DNA of 10,788 nucleotides from Oscillospiraceae bacterium (GCA_020025375.1 JAHHSF010000037.1:1-10788); one strand, 5' to 3'. Numbered from the stretch's first letter, positions 1 through 7,237 are shown. Notes: generated by a model not told the origin, from the letters alone. Program-made: numbers and translations.

Positions 1-85
1 ATTACCCTGCCAGGGGGGCTTTTTTGTACTGTCCGCACAAAATGGGGCAGTTCAAATACAAATGGACGGGGGGCTTTGATTTTTA
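1..85. other. Short region downstream of metG; no clear terminator
   Basis: After the metG stop the minus strand shows no GC stem followed by T. On the plus strand an AGGGGGGC block (12-19) runs into six T (20-25). It may be the right arm and tail of a terminator for a convergent gene to the left, but the matching left arm is not in the window. A second G-run and T-rich stretch (69-84) also lacks a left arm. Confidence 0.3.
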
Positions 86-2056
86 TTAGCAGAGCTTGGC
101 TCCGGCGGGAATCGCATCATCCACCATGAGGAGGTTCAGCTTTTCCTCCCCATGTTCGTTGTGGACGGCGGAAAGAAGCATACCGCAGCTTTCCTGGCCC
201 ATCATCTTGCGGGGGGGCAGGTTCACGATAGCCACCAGGGTCTTGCCCACCAGCTCCTCGGGCTTATACCACATGGCGATGCCGGAGAGAATCTGCCGGT
301 CGGTGCCGGTGCCGTCGTCCAGGGTGAACTTCAGCAGCTTGGCGGACTTCTTCACAGCCTCGCAGGCCTTGACCTTCACGGCCCGAAAGTCGGACTTGCA
401 GAAGGTGTCGAAGTCCACCTGCTCCTGGGCGTATGGCTCAATCTCCAGGGCGGGGAGGGCGGCCTTGGCCGCCTCGGCCTGGAGGGCCTCCAGCTCGGCC
501 AACTCCTTCTCCGCGTCGATGCGGGGGAAGAGGTTCGCCCCCTTGCTCACGGTGACGGTGGCAGACAGGCTCCCCCACTGGGCGGCGCTCTCCCAGGAAC
601 GGCAAGCATCACAAGCGCCAATGCGCTCGAAAATCTGTTCGCAGGAGCTGGGGATGAAGGGGCTCAGGAGCACGGTGCAGACCCGGATGGTCTCCAGCAG
701 GTTGTAAAGCACCCGGGCCAGGCGGGCGCCGTTCTGCTCCATATCCTTGGCCAGGGCCCAAGGGGCATTCTCGTCGATATACTTGTTGGCCCGGGAGATG
801 ACCTGGAAAACCTCGGCCAGGGCATCCTGGAACTGGAAGCGCTCCATGGCCGCCTCATACTTGCCACGGAGGGCGGAGACCATGGCGGTGAGACCACCGT
901 CCAGGGCCTCGTCGGTCTGCTGATTGGCAGGCAAGGTGCCGCCGAAGTACTTCTCCGCCATGGCGGTGGTGCGGCTGACCAGATTACCCAGGTCGTTGGC
1001 CAGATCCACGTTGATGGTCTGGATGAGGGCCTCGTTGGAGAAGTTTCCGTCGGAGCCAAAGGGGAAGGTCCGCAGGAGGAAGAAGCGCAGGGCATCCACC
1101 CCGAACCGCTCGGCAAGGATATAGGGGTCCACCACGTTGCCCTTGGATTTGCTCATCTTGCCGCCATCCAGGAGGAGCCAGCCGTGGCCGTACACCTTCT
1201 TGGGCAGGGGCAGGCCCAGGGCCATGAGGATGGCGGGCCAGATGATGGAGTGGAAGCGGACGATTTCCTTTCCCACGAAGTGGACGTCGGCGGGCCAGAA
1301 GCTGTCGTAGTCTTCGTACTTGTCATTGTCATAGCCCAGGGCAGTGATATAGTTGGAAAGGGCATCAACCCACACATAGACCACGTGGCCGGGGTCGAAG
1401 TCCACAGGCACCCCCCAGGTGAAGCTGGTGCGGGAGACGCACAGGTCCTCCAGGCCGGGCTTGATAAAGTTGTTCACCATCTCGTTCACCCGGGCGCGAG
1501 GCTCCAGAAAGTCGGTGTTCTCCAGCAAATCCTGGATGCGGTCGGCGTACTTGGACAGGCGGAAGAAGTAGGCATCTTCCTCAGCATTCTGTACCTCCCG
1601 GCCGCAGTCGGGGCACTTGCCATCCACCAGCTGGCTCTCGGTCCAGAAGGACTCACAGGGCTTGCAGTACTTGCCCACATATTTGCCCTTGTAGATGTCC
1701 CCCTGCTCATAGAGCTTCCGGAAAATCTTCTGCACGGAGGCCACGTGATAGTCGTCAGTGGTGCGGATGAAGCGGTCGTTGGAGATGTTCATCAGCTTCC
1801 AAAGATCCAGAACCCCACGGGGGCCCTCCACGATGTTGTCCACAAACTGCTTGGGAGACACCCCGGCCTCCTTGGCTTTGTCCTCAATTTTCTGGCCGTG
1901 TTCGTCGGTGCCGGTGAGGAAGAGGACATCGTAGCCCTGGAGCCGTTTGTAACGGGCCATGGCGTCGGTGGCCACGGTGCAATAGGTGTGGCCGATGTGG
2001 AGTTTGTCACTGGGGTAGTAGATAGGGGTAGTAATATAGTATTTATTCTTGTTCAT
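86..2056 (-). CDS. metG: Methionyl-tRNA synthetase (MetG) with C-terminal tRNA-binding domain
   Basis: Charges tRNA-Met with methionine in the cytoplasm, using ATP. The 656-residue product has all class I landmarks. The HIGH motif is at 20-23. A zinc knuckle has Cys131, Cys134, Cys148 and Cys151. The KMSKS loop is at 300-304, followed by the helical anticodon-binding region (about 350-480). Residues about 548-656 form an EMAPII/Trbp111-like OB fold, as in the long, dimeric MetRS type. The ATG at 2056 was chosen because it has an AGGAGG site 9 nt upstream (2066-2071) and starts just before the first beta strand (YYITTPIYY). The longer open frame, to 2410, only runs antisense-like through the upstream gene. 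The start overlaps the end of the upstream membrane-protein gene by 14 bp, so translational coupling is likely. No T-box leader was seen before this gene or before the first gene of the unit. Identity is very secure. Confidence 0.97.
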   Translation of the reverse strand: MNKNKYYITTPIYYPSDKLHIGHTYCTVATDAMARYKRLQGYDVLFLTGTDEHGQKIEDKAKEAGVSPKQFVDNIVEGPRGVLDLWKLMNISNDRFIRTTDDYHVASVQKIFRKLYEQGDIYKGKYVGKYCKPCESFWTESQLVDGKCPDCGREVQNAEEDAYFFRLSKYADRIQDLLENTDFLEPRARVNEMVNNFIKPGLEDLCVSRTSFTWGVPVDFDPGHVVYVWVDALSNYITALGYDNDKYEDYDSFWPADVHFVGKEIVRFHSIIWPAILMALGLPLPKKVYGHGWLLLDGGKMSKSKGNVVDPYILAERFGVDALRFFLLRTFPFGSDGNFSNEALIQTINVDLANDLGNLVSRTTAMAEKYFGGTLPANQQTDEALDGGLTAMVSALRGKYEAAMERFQFQDALAEVFQVISRANKYIDENAPWALAKDMEQNGARLARVLYNLLETIRVCTVLLSPFIPSSCEQIFERIGACDACRSWESAAQWGSLSATVTVSKGANLFPRIDAEKELAELEALQAEAAKAALPALEIEPYAQEQVDFDTFCKSDFRAVKVKACEAVKKSAKLLKFTLDDGTGTDRQILSGIAMWYKPEELVGKTLVAIVNLPPRKMMGQESCGMLLSAVHNEHGEEKLNLLMVDDAIPAGAKLC

Positions 2057-2837
2057 CGGGAGTATCCTCCTTTTCGGCGGTGAGATTCCAGAGAAGCACG
2101 GCACTGTGGATGCCGCAGTAGACGATGGAGAAGGCCAGCAGACACAGGACCATAGGCTCGTGACCATCGGCCAGGGAGACGCAGGAAAAGTAGACGGCCG
2201 TGAGGGAGAACCAGAGGGTGGTCCGGGTCTGCCCCTTCTCAAAGGAGTGGCCCGCCATGCGGTAGAGGGCCAGCAGGGTGGCAATGATGGCCAGGATGTG
2301 GTAGACATAATCCAAAATAATTGGGTCCCCTGCCCGTCTCTGATAGGAGGTGATGAGCCACAGGCAGTAGGTGAAGGCGGGCAGGAGGAGAAAGGCGTTA
2401 TACTTCCCATCCCCTTCGTGGCGGTAGGCTTGCCGACCCACTATCCCCACGCTCACCCCGGACAGAACGGCCAGCCCAGCCAGCAGAAGGCTGGGAAGGG
2501 TCTTTACCGGAGAGTTTACATAACTCCAAATCCCCAAACAACCGCCCCCGATAAGCAGGGCGGCGGCGATAACGTTGCAGGTGATGTAGAGAGGCTCCCC
2601 GCAGAAGAAGGCCTGGCAGAAGGGGGCGGCGGTCCGGTCCCGAAGGCGGCGGCGGGCCGCCAGCCCGGCGGCCAGGACGGCCAGAAGGGAAAAGAGGGCC
2701 AAAACCAAGGTGGCGGGGGCGCCGGGGATGGGCAGGCCGTTGGGCTCAAAGGCGGTGGACAGCTCCCACCGCCGGAGTAGGAATCCCACCGCCCCGGCCG
2801 CCAGGGCGGTCAGCGGGGGGAGGAGGGCTTTTTTCAT
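2043..2837 (-). CDS. Uncharacterised polytopic membrane protein (about 8 TM)
   Basis: I do not recognise a named family. The 264-residue product is dominated by hydrophobic segments at about 3-22, 42-62, 82-104, 113-134, 147-165, 173-193, 205-222 and 227-249. Short basic loops lie between some of them (for example RRRLRDR at 62-68), and there is a charged acidic tail (EKEDTPDEQE). It probably sits in the cytoplasmic membrane. No enzyme motif or transporter signature is visible. The start at 2837 is preferred over an upstream in-frame ATG at 2864: AAAGGA lies 9 nt before 2837 (2847-2852), whereas 2864 lies inside the end of the ABC-F gene. The gene sits 19 bp after the ABC-F stop and overlaps the metG start by 14 bp, so the three are almost certainly co-transcribed. 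A role linked to translation would be guilt by association only. Confidence 0.85.
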   Translation of the reverse strand: MKKALLPPLTALAAGAVGFLLRRWELSTAFEPNGLPIPGAPATLVLALFSLLAVLAAGLAARRRLRDRTAAPFCQAFFCGEPLYITCNVIAAALLIGGGCLGIWSYVNSPVKTLPSLLLAGLAVLSGVSVGIVGRQAYRHEGDGKYNAFLLLPAFTYCLWLITSYQRRAGDPIILDYVYHILAIIATLLALYRMAGHSFEKGQTRTTLWFSLTAVYFSCVSLADGHEPMVLCLLAFSIVYCGIHSAVLLWNLTAEKEDTPDEQE

Positions 2838-2856
2838 AGCGAAACGTCCTTTCCAA

Positions 2857-4458
2857 TCAGACATTCTCAGCGTGGGAGGCTTCCAGATACTCGTCGTAGG
2901 TCATCTTCCGGTCGATGAACCGACCATCGGCGGTGAAGTCAAAGATGCGGTTTGCCACGGTCTGAACCAGCTGGTGGTCGTGGGAAGCCACCAGCACGTT
3001 ACACTTCACGGCATCCAGGCCGTTATTGAGGGCGGTGATGGACTCCAGATCCAGGTGGTTGGTGGGCTGGTCCAGGAGAAGGACATTGGCCCCGGAGAGC
3101 ATCATGCGGGATAGCATACAGCGGACCTTCTCACCGCCGGAGAGGACCTTGACGGGCTTGTAGATCTCGTCATTGGAGAAGAGCATCCGGCCCAGGAAGC
3201 CGCGGAGATAGCTCTCATGCTTGTCCTCGGAGAACTGGCGGAGCCAGTCCAGGATGGAGTCGTCACAGTCGTCGAAGAAGGCGGAGTTGTCCTTGGGGAA
3301 GTAGGAGAAGGTGGCGGTTTGGCCCCACTTCACGGTGCCCTCATCGGGCTCCAGCTCCCCGGTCAAAATTTTGAACAGGGCGGTCTGAGCATTCTCGTTC
3401 TCACCTACGAAAGCAATCTTGTCCCCATGCTCCACGATGAAGCTCACCTTGTCCAGGAGCTTCACCCCGTCAATGGTCTTGGAGACATCCGTGACAAAGA
3501 GGATGTCCTTGCCCACCTCCCGGTCAGGGGCAAAGCCCACCCAGGGGTAGCGGCGGGAGGAGGCGGGCATTTCCTCCACCGTCAGCTTGTCGATCAGCTT
3601 CCGGCGGGAGGTGGCCTGCTTGGACTTGGACTTGTTGGCGGAAAACCGGGCGATAAAGTCCTGAAGCTCCTTGATCTTTTCCTCGGCCCGCTTGTTCTGA
3701 TTCTTGATGAGCTGCTGCATGAGCTGGGAGGACTCGTACCAGAAATCGTAGTTGCCCACGTACATCTTGATTTTGCCGTAGTCGATATCCACGATGTGGG
3801 TGCAGATGGTGTTCAGGAAGTGGCGGTCGTGGGAGACCACGATGACGGTGCCGGGGAAGTCCAGCAGGGAGTCCTCCAGCCAGTTGATGGCGTCGATGTC
3901 CAGGTTGTTGGTGGGCTCGTCCAGCAGAAGGATGTCGGGGTTGCCGAAGAGCGCCTGTGCCAGCAGGACCTTCACCTTCATACGGGGGTCCATGTCGGCC
4001 ATCTGGGTGGCGTGGAAGTCGGTGGGGATACCAAGGCCCTGGAGGATGCGGGAGGCATCGCTTTCTGCCTCCCAGCCCCCCATCTCGGCAAACTCTTCCT
4101 CCAGCTCACAGGCCCGAATGCCGTCCTCGTCGGTCATCTCTTCCTTGGCGTAGATGGCGTCCTTTTCCTTGCCGATGTCGTAGAGACGCTGGTTGCCCAT
4201 GATGACGGTGTCCATGACCGGGAAGGCGTCATAGGCGTTTTGATTCTGCTTCAGGACGGACATACGGGTCTTGGGCAGGATGGAGACCTCGCCGGAGGAG
4301 GGCTCCAGCTGGCCGGAAAGAATCTTCAGGAAGGTGGATTTGCCGGCGCCGTTGGCGCCGATGATGCCGTAGCAGTTCCCCCGGGTGAACTGTAGGTCGG
4401 CGTGAGAAAAGAGGGGGGTGCCGCTGTACTGCAAAGACAGGTCGGAAACGGTTATCAT
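2857..4458 (-). CDS. ABC-F family ATPase (YkpA/YbiT-like), with one degenerate ATP site
   Basis: Soluble protein of 533 residues with two ABC ATPase domains and no membrane segments, as in the ABC-F family, whose studied members act on the ribosome. Domain 1 has Walker A GANGAGKST (34-42), Walker B ILLLDEPTN (176-184) and a switch histidine at 210. The linker (about 235-300) is charged and helical, contains RFSANKSKSKQATSR (271-285), and resembles YbiT/YkpA. Domain 2 has signature LSGGE (439-443) and a histidine at 493. Its Walker A position reads GENENAQTA (352-360), lacking the Lys-Ser/Thr pair. Its Walker B ends in DQPTN, with Gln464 where the catalytic Glu is expected. The domain 1 signature position reads MDPRMK (156-161) rather than an LSGGQ-like motif. 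Only one of the two composite sites therefore looks able to hydrolyse ATP. ATG at 4458 has AAGGAGC upstream (4465-4471). First gene of the minus-strand unit. Whether it confers antibiotic resistance cannot be told from sequence; the YbiT/YkpA type usually is not a resistance factor. Confidence 0.93.
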   Translation of the reverse strand: MITVSDLSLQYSGTPLFSHADLQFTRGNCYGIIGANGAGKSTFLKILSGQLEPSSGEVSILPKTRMSVLKQNQNAYDAFPVMDTVIMGNQRLYDIGKEKDAIYAKEEMTDEDGIRACELEEEFAEMGGWEAESDASRILQGLGIPTDFHATQMADMDPRMKVKVLLAQALFGNPDILLLDEPTNNLDIDAINWLEDSLLDFPGTVIVVSHDRHFLNTICTHIVDIDYGKIKMYVGNYDFWYESSQLMQQLIKNQNKRAEEKIKELQDFIARFSANKSKSKQATSRRKLIDKLTVEEMPASSRRYPWVGFAPDREVGKDILFVTDVSKTIDGVKLLDKVSFIVEHGDKIAFVGENENAQTALFKILTGELEPDEGTVKWGQTATFSYFPKDNSAFFDDCDDSILDWLRQFSEDKHESYLRGFLGRMLFSNDEIYKPVKVLSGGEKVRCMLSRMMLSGANVLLLDQPTNHLDLESITALNNGLDAVKCNVLVASHDHQLVQTVANRIFDFTADGRFIDRKMTYDEYLEASHAENV

Positions 4459-4505
4459 ATGGTGCTCCTTTATAAAAATAAATATAAATCAAAATTAACC
4501 TAAAT

Positions 4506-4533
4506 AGTATATCATAAATTTCTTGCAAAACAA
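4506..4533 (-). promoter_or_regulatory. Probable extended -10 promoter for the ABC-F / membrane protein / metG unit
   Basis: On the minus strand the -10 box TATACT (4506-4511) is preceded directly by TGA (4512-4514), an extended -10. A weak -35, TTGTTT, lies at 4528-4533 with 16 bp spacing. Transcription would start near 4499, giving a leader of about 40 nt before the ATG at 4458. The region is strikingly AT-rich against the GC-rich coding background. Prediction from consensus only. Confidence 0.55.
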
Positions 4534-4555
4534 GGGGGCAAATCCCTGAAAACAG

Positions 4556-4585
4556 CGAAAGCCCCGCCCTTTGGCGGGCCTTTCG
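4556..4585. repeat. Inverted repeat (hairpin) in the divergent intergenic region
   Basis: CGAAAG (4556-4561) pairs with CTTTCG (4580-4585), and CCCGCC (4563-4568) pairs with GGCGGG (4573-4578). These are separated by one C-C mismatch, with a CTTT loop. The whole forms a 6+6 bp stem. It lies between the two divergent promoters (ABC-F leftward, rlmA rightward), where no gene ends, so it is not an obvious terminator. A run of T (TGTTTTC) follows on the minus strand, none on the plus strand. Role unknown. Confidence 0.6.
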
Positions 4586-4666
4586 GGGAAGCGTACTGGA
4601 AATAGGGGAAAAGTTAGGAGGACGGTTCTTCCTGTCCATCCGGGGGAAAAGGACCGCCCCCCCGCC

Positions 4667-4696
4667 TTGCCGCCCCCGGCAAACGTGTGCTATACT
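4667..4696 (+). promoter_or_regulatory. Probable promoter of the rlmA-like gene
   Basis: The -35 candidate TTGCCG (4667-4672) is 18 bp from -10 TATACT (4691-4696). The -10 carries the TGn extension (TGC, 4688-4690). The start would be near 4703, giving a leader of only about 15 nt, beginning just before the GGAGG ribosome site at 4706-4710. Consensus-based prediction. Confidence 0.5.
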
Positions 4697-4717
4697 GGAC
4701 AAAATGGAGGAATGACC

Positions 4718-5531
4718 ATGGACAGCTTATTTTCTTGCCCGGTATGTGGGGCGGCCCTGACCTGTGAGCCAGGGCGGTACATCTGCACCAACGGACACAG
4801 CTTTGATATTGCCAAGGAACATTATGTAAACCTTTTGCCTGCCAACCAGATGCACTCTAAGGCCCCGGGGGATGACAAAGAGATGGCCGCAGCCCGGACC
4901 CGGTTCCTGGAGGGTGGCTGGTACGGCTCATTGCGTACAAAATTATGTCAACTTGTTGACGAGACCTGCGGACCCTCTCCCGTCCTCCTGGACGCAGGGT
5001 GTGGGGAGGGCTGGTACACGGCCGAGCTTGCCCGGACCGTGGCCGCCAGGGGCGGCCGGGCGGCGGGGGTGGACTTATCCAAACCCGCCGTGAAGAGGGC
5101 GGCCAAGCGGTGCCGGGAGGCCGAGTTTGCTGTGGCCTCGGTCTACCGCCTGCCCCTGGCGGACGCCAGCGTGGACGTCCTGGTGGACTGCTTCTCTCCC
5201 CTGGCGGCCAAGGAGTTCCGCCGGGTGCTCAGGCCGGGGGGGGCGTTTTATTTATGTGGTCCCCGGAGCGAAGCACCTGTGGGAGCTGAAACAGGTCCTC
5301 TACGACGCGCCCTATGAGAACGAGGAAAAGACTGAGACCTATCCCGGCTTCACCCACGAGGAGGTGGTCCCGGTGGAGACCGTCTTTCCTCTGACGGAAA
5401 AACAGGACCTTTTTGATCTCTTCCGCATGACCCCCTACTACTGGAAGACCCCCAAGGCGGGGAGCGCCCGCCTTGCCGCCCTGCATGAATTAACCGTCAC
5501 CGCTTCCTTCCGAATTCATGTCCTGTGGTAA
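4718..5531 (+). pseudogene. rlmA: 23S rRNA (guanine-N1)-methyltransferase, RlmA family, frameshifted
   Basis: RlmA-type enzymes methylate N1 of a guanine (G745 or G748) in a 23S rRNA hairpin using SAM. The N-terminus has the family zinc finger (Cys7, Cys10, Cys23, His27). A SAM-binding motif I, LLDAGCGEGWY, follows at 90-100, then an acidic GVDLS (117-121). Reading stops early: after LRPGG (171-175) the frame continues to a stop at 5317, giving 199 residues with an unrelated tail. The expected C-terminal part (RFIYVVPGAKHLWELKQVLY onward, to the stop at 5529-5531) is in the +1 frame. The shift falls in a run of eight G (5236-5243). Seven G would restore one 270-residue protein of normal family length. 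ATG at 4718 was chosen over 4712 because GGAGG (4706-4710) is 7 nt away from it and only 1 nt from the other. This could be a true mutation, phase variation or a sequencing error; the intact downstream half favours a recent or technical cause. Confidence 0.88.
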
Positions 5532-5551
5532 GTCTCTTGCATCTTTCCCCA

Positions 5552-5560
5552 TGATATGAT
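5552..5560 (+). promoter_or_regulatory. Candidate extended -10 for the DEAD-box helicase gene
   Basis: TGA followed by TATGAT (5555-5560) matches an extended -10. No convincing -35 lies 17 bp upstream. It sits just after the rlmA stop and has the same style as the two promoters at 4506-4533 and 4667-4696. It would give a start near 5567 and a leader of about 135 nt. Confidence 0.4.
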
Positions 5561-5585
5561 AGACTAAGCGGCAAGATTTGAGGTC

Positions 5586-5680
5586 ACGCCCCCGGAAAAA
5601 GGGCGTTTGGGTGCGAACGGAGCTTCGCTTGCCTGCTGGGAGACCTTGAATCAGGTAAGCGAACCGGCAAAACAGGCCGG
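5586..5680 (+). promoter_or_regulatory. Structured 5' leader of the DEAD-box helicase gene
   Basis: Three stems can be drawn by eye. The first is ACGCCC (5586-5591) with GGGCGT (5601-5606). The second is a 12 bp stem, TTCGCTTGCCTG (5624-5635) with CAGGTAAGCGAA (5652-5663), including one G-U pair and a 16 nt loop. The third is CCGGC (5664-5668) with GCCGG (5676-5680). GCGAA at 5613-5617 could also pair with TTCGC (5624-5628), which would compete with the 12 bp stem. The ribosome-binding site (5684-5695) lies beyond these stems. Long structured leaders are known for some cold-induced DEAD-box genes; that link is inference here. It matches no riboswitch class I recognise. Confidence 0.45.
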
Positions 5681-5702
5681 AAAAAGGAAAGGAAGTACAC
5701 CC

Positions 5703-6881
5703 ATGGAAATCAACGGCGAGCAGGTCAATGAGGTCCTGCGCTACGAGCAGTTAAACCTCTCTCCCGAGGTCATGCGGGCCATCGGCAAGCGGGGCTTCGT
5801 AGAGGCCACCCCCATCCAGAGCGGAGCCATCCCTTATTTTATGGACTGGAAGGATGTCATTGCCAAAGCCCCCACCGGCACCGGCAAGACCTTTGCCTTC
5901 GGCATCCCCATGGTGGAGCATGTGGACCCCGCAGTGGATAAGGTCCAGGGCCTGGTCCTGGCCCCCACCCGGGAGCTGGCCATCCAGATCCAGGAGGAGC
6001 TCCGGGACCTGTGCGAGTTTAAAGCGGGAGTCCGCACCGTCTGTCTGTACGGCGGTGCCCCCATCGACAAGCAGATTCAGACCCTGAAGAAGAAGCCCCA
6101 AATCGTGGTGGCCACCCCCGGCCGCCTGATGGACCACATGAAGCGGCGCACCGTCCGCCTGGACGCGGTCCAGACCGTGGTGCTGGACGAGGCCGACCGG
6201 ATGCTGGACATGGGTTTCATCCATGACGTGACCCGAATTCTGGACCAAATCAAGAACCGGAAGAACCTGGGCCTCTTCTCGGCCACCATCTCCCGGGAGG
6301 TCATGGACATCTCCTGGGTCTATCAGCGGGACCCCGTGGAGATCACCGTCCAGGCCGTGGCCGAAAACAAGCCCGACATCCAGCAGTACCGCATTGCCGT
6401 GGACCGGGGAGAGAAGGCCGAGCTTACCGCCAAGCTCCTGGAGGCGGGAGGCTACGAGCGGGCCATCGCCTTCTGCAATACCAAGAACATGACCGACCGG
6501 CTCACCGGCCTGCTCCGCATGAAGGGCATCCAGGCCGACTGTATCCATGGGGACATCCAGCAACGAATCCGGGAAAAGACCCTGACCCAGTTCCGGGAGG
6601 GCAAGCTCCGGGTCCTGGTTGCCACCGATGTGGCCGCCCGTGGTCTGGACATCGACGACGTGGACGTGGTCTTTAACTACGACGTGCCCGATGAAAACGA
6701 GTACTATGTTCACCGCATCGGTCGGACCGGCCGGGCAAAGCGCCACGGCGTGGCCTATACCATGGTTTCCACCATTACTGAGGAGATGCGGATGGACGAG
6801 ATCGAGCGGGGCACCCGCAACGAGGTCAAGAAGCTCCGCTACGCCAAGGGCACCCTTCTGGAAGAGGAAGAGGGCAAATAA
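5703..6881 (+). CDS. DEAD-box ATP-dependent RNA helicase, minimal core
   Basis: An RNA-stimulated ATPase that unwinds short RNA duplexes, expected to act in the cytoplasm in ribosome assembly or mRNA turnover. The 392-residue protein carries the full motif series: Phe32 and the Q motif (TPIQ, 36-39), motif I APTGTGKT (56-63), Ia PTRELA (88-93), Ib TPGR (138-141), II DEAD (162-165), III SAT (193-195), V ATDVAARGLD (307-316) and VI HRIGRTGR (337-344). Almost nothing follows the second RecA domain beyond a short acidic tail (EEEEGK). It thus lacks the extra RNA-binding domain of DbpA/YxiN or CsdA and is closer to RhlE-like minimal helicases. ATG at 5703 was chosen because GGAAG (5691-5695) sits 7 nt upstream and the protein begins normally there. 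An in-frame TTG at 5607 would add 32 non-conserved residues encoded by the leader hairpins. It lies downstream of an rRNA methyltransferase gene, consistent with ribosome work. Confidence 0.95.
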   Translation: MEINGEQVNEVLRYEQLNLSPEVMRAIGKRGFVEATPIQSGAIPYFMDWKDVIAKAPTGTGKTFAFGIPMVEHVDPAVDKVQGLVLAPTRELAIQIQEELRDLCEFKAGVRTVCLYGGAPIDKQIQTLKKKPQIVVATPGRLMDHMKRRTVRLDAVQTVVLDEADRMLDMGFIHDVTRILDQIKNRKNLGLFSATISREVMDISWVYQRDPVEITVQAVAENKPDIQQYRIAVDRGEKAELTAKLLEAGGYERAIAFCNTKNMTDRLTGLLRMKGIQADCIHGDIQQRIREKTLTQFREGKLRVLVATDVAARGLDIDDVDVVFNYDVPDENEYYVHRIGRTGRAKRHGVAYTMVSTITEEMRMDEIERGTRNEVKKLRYAKGTLLEEEEGK

Positions 6882-6971
6882 ATTTTAGCCTGTTTTAATG
6901 TTTCGACCAGGATTTTTTAACTTCGTTTGAGTATGATAGAAGCAGAAAGAACGGAAAGGGTGGAACTTAAA

Positions 6972-7175
6972 ATGAAGAAGCTGTACCGTACCGAGGGTCC
7001 CGCCGCCATGCTGGCCGGGGTCTGCGGCGGCATCGCCGAGTATTTCAACATCGACCCCAGTGTGGTCCGTCTCATCACCGCCGCCCTGATTTTGGCCGGG
7101 GGCCTGAGCCTGTGGGTCTATATCGTGGCCGCCTTTGTGGTCCCGAAAAAGAGCCAAATCTTTCCCGAGGGCTAA
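6972..7175 (+). CDS. PspC-domain small membrane protein
   Basis: The 67-residue product is a stand-alone PspC domain. It has a short basic N-terminus (MKKLYR) and the family core AGVCGGIAEYFNIDPSVVRL at about 15-34, followed by one strong hydrophobic membrane span (about 35-58, through LWVYIVAAFVVP). In the phage-shock family, PspC is an inner-membrane sensor partner of PspA. In Firmicutes, short stand-alone copies are common and mostly unstudied, so a stress role is inference. ATG at 6972 is chosen because GGTGG (6959-6963) lies 8 nt before it; the in-frame ATG at 6933 lacks a ribosome site. It follows the helicase by 90 bp. A TATGAT (6932-6937) could be its own -10, but no good -35 was found, so read-through from the helicase is possible. 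No PspA or PspF-like neighbour is in the window. Confidence 0.87.
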   Translation: MKKLYRTEGPAAMLAGVCGGIAEYFNIDPSVVRLITAALILAGGLSLWVYIVAAFVVPKKSQIFPEG

Positions 7176-7181
7176 AGCAAA

Positions 7182-7237
7182 CGCTCAGGATGGGAATATA
7201 GTAAAACAAGCACATATGAGTTTATCCGCCCTGAGCG
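7182..7237. repeat. Inverted repeat with 8 bp arms after the pspC-like gene
   Basis: CGCTCAGG (7182-7189) is the exact reverse complement of CCTGAGCG (7230-7237), with a 40 nt AT-rich spacer. It begins 7 bp after the PspC gene stop, so it may fold in the 3' end of that transcript. No T-tract follows directly. Function unknown; arms this short can arise by chance. Confidence 0.4.

Noticed and set aside
152..2083. Long plus-strand open frame of 643 codons opposite metG
   Set aside because: It lies antisense to a clear MetRS gene, has low-complexity Gly/Val/His-rich translation typical of high-GC shadow frames, and shows no recognisable domain.
3217..4395. 392-codon plus-strand open frame opposite the ABC-F gene
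   Set aside because: Shadow of the ABC-F coding strand; composition is Val/Gly/Leu-rich with no motif and no ribosome site of note.
5607..5702. N-terminal extension of the helicase from a TTG at 5607
   Set aside because: The added 32 residues are encoded by leader stems and resemble no DEAD-box N-terminus; a good ribosome site precedes the ATG at 5703.
6890..6918. Possible terminator after the helicase (CCTG ... CAGG then six T)
   Set aside because: The stem is only 4 bp with a 14 nt loop, too weak to call. Read-through into the PspC gene remains possible.
6953..6968. AAAGGGTGGAACTT, resembling the T-box consensus AGGGTGGNACC
   Set aside because: Only the first part of the motif fits. There is no specifier stem or terminator in the 90 bp before the PspC gene, and it serves simply as that gene's ribosome-binding region.
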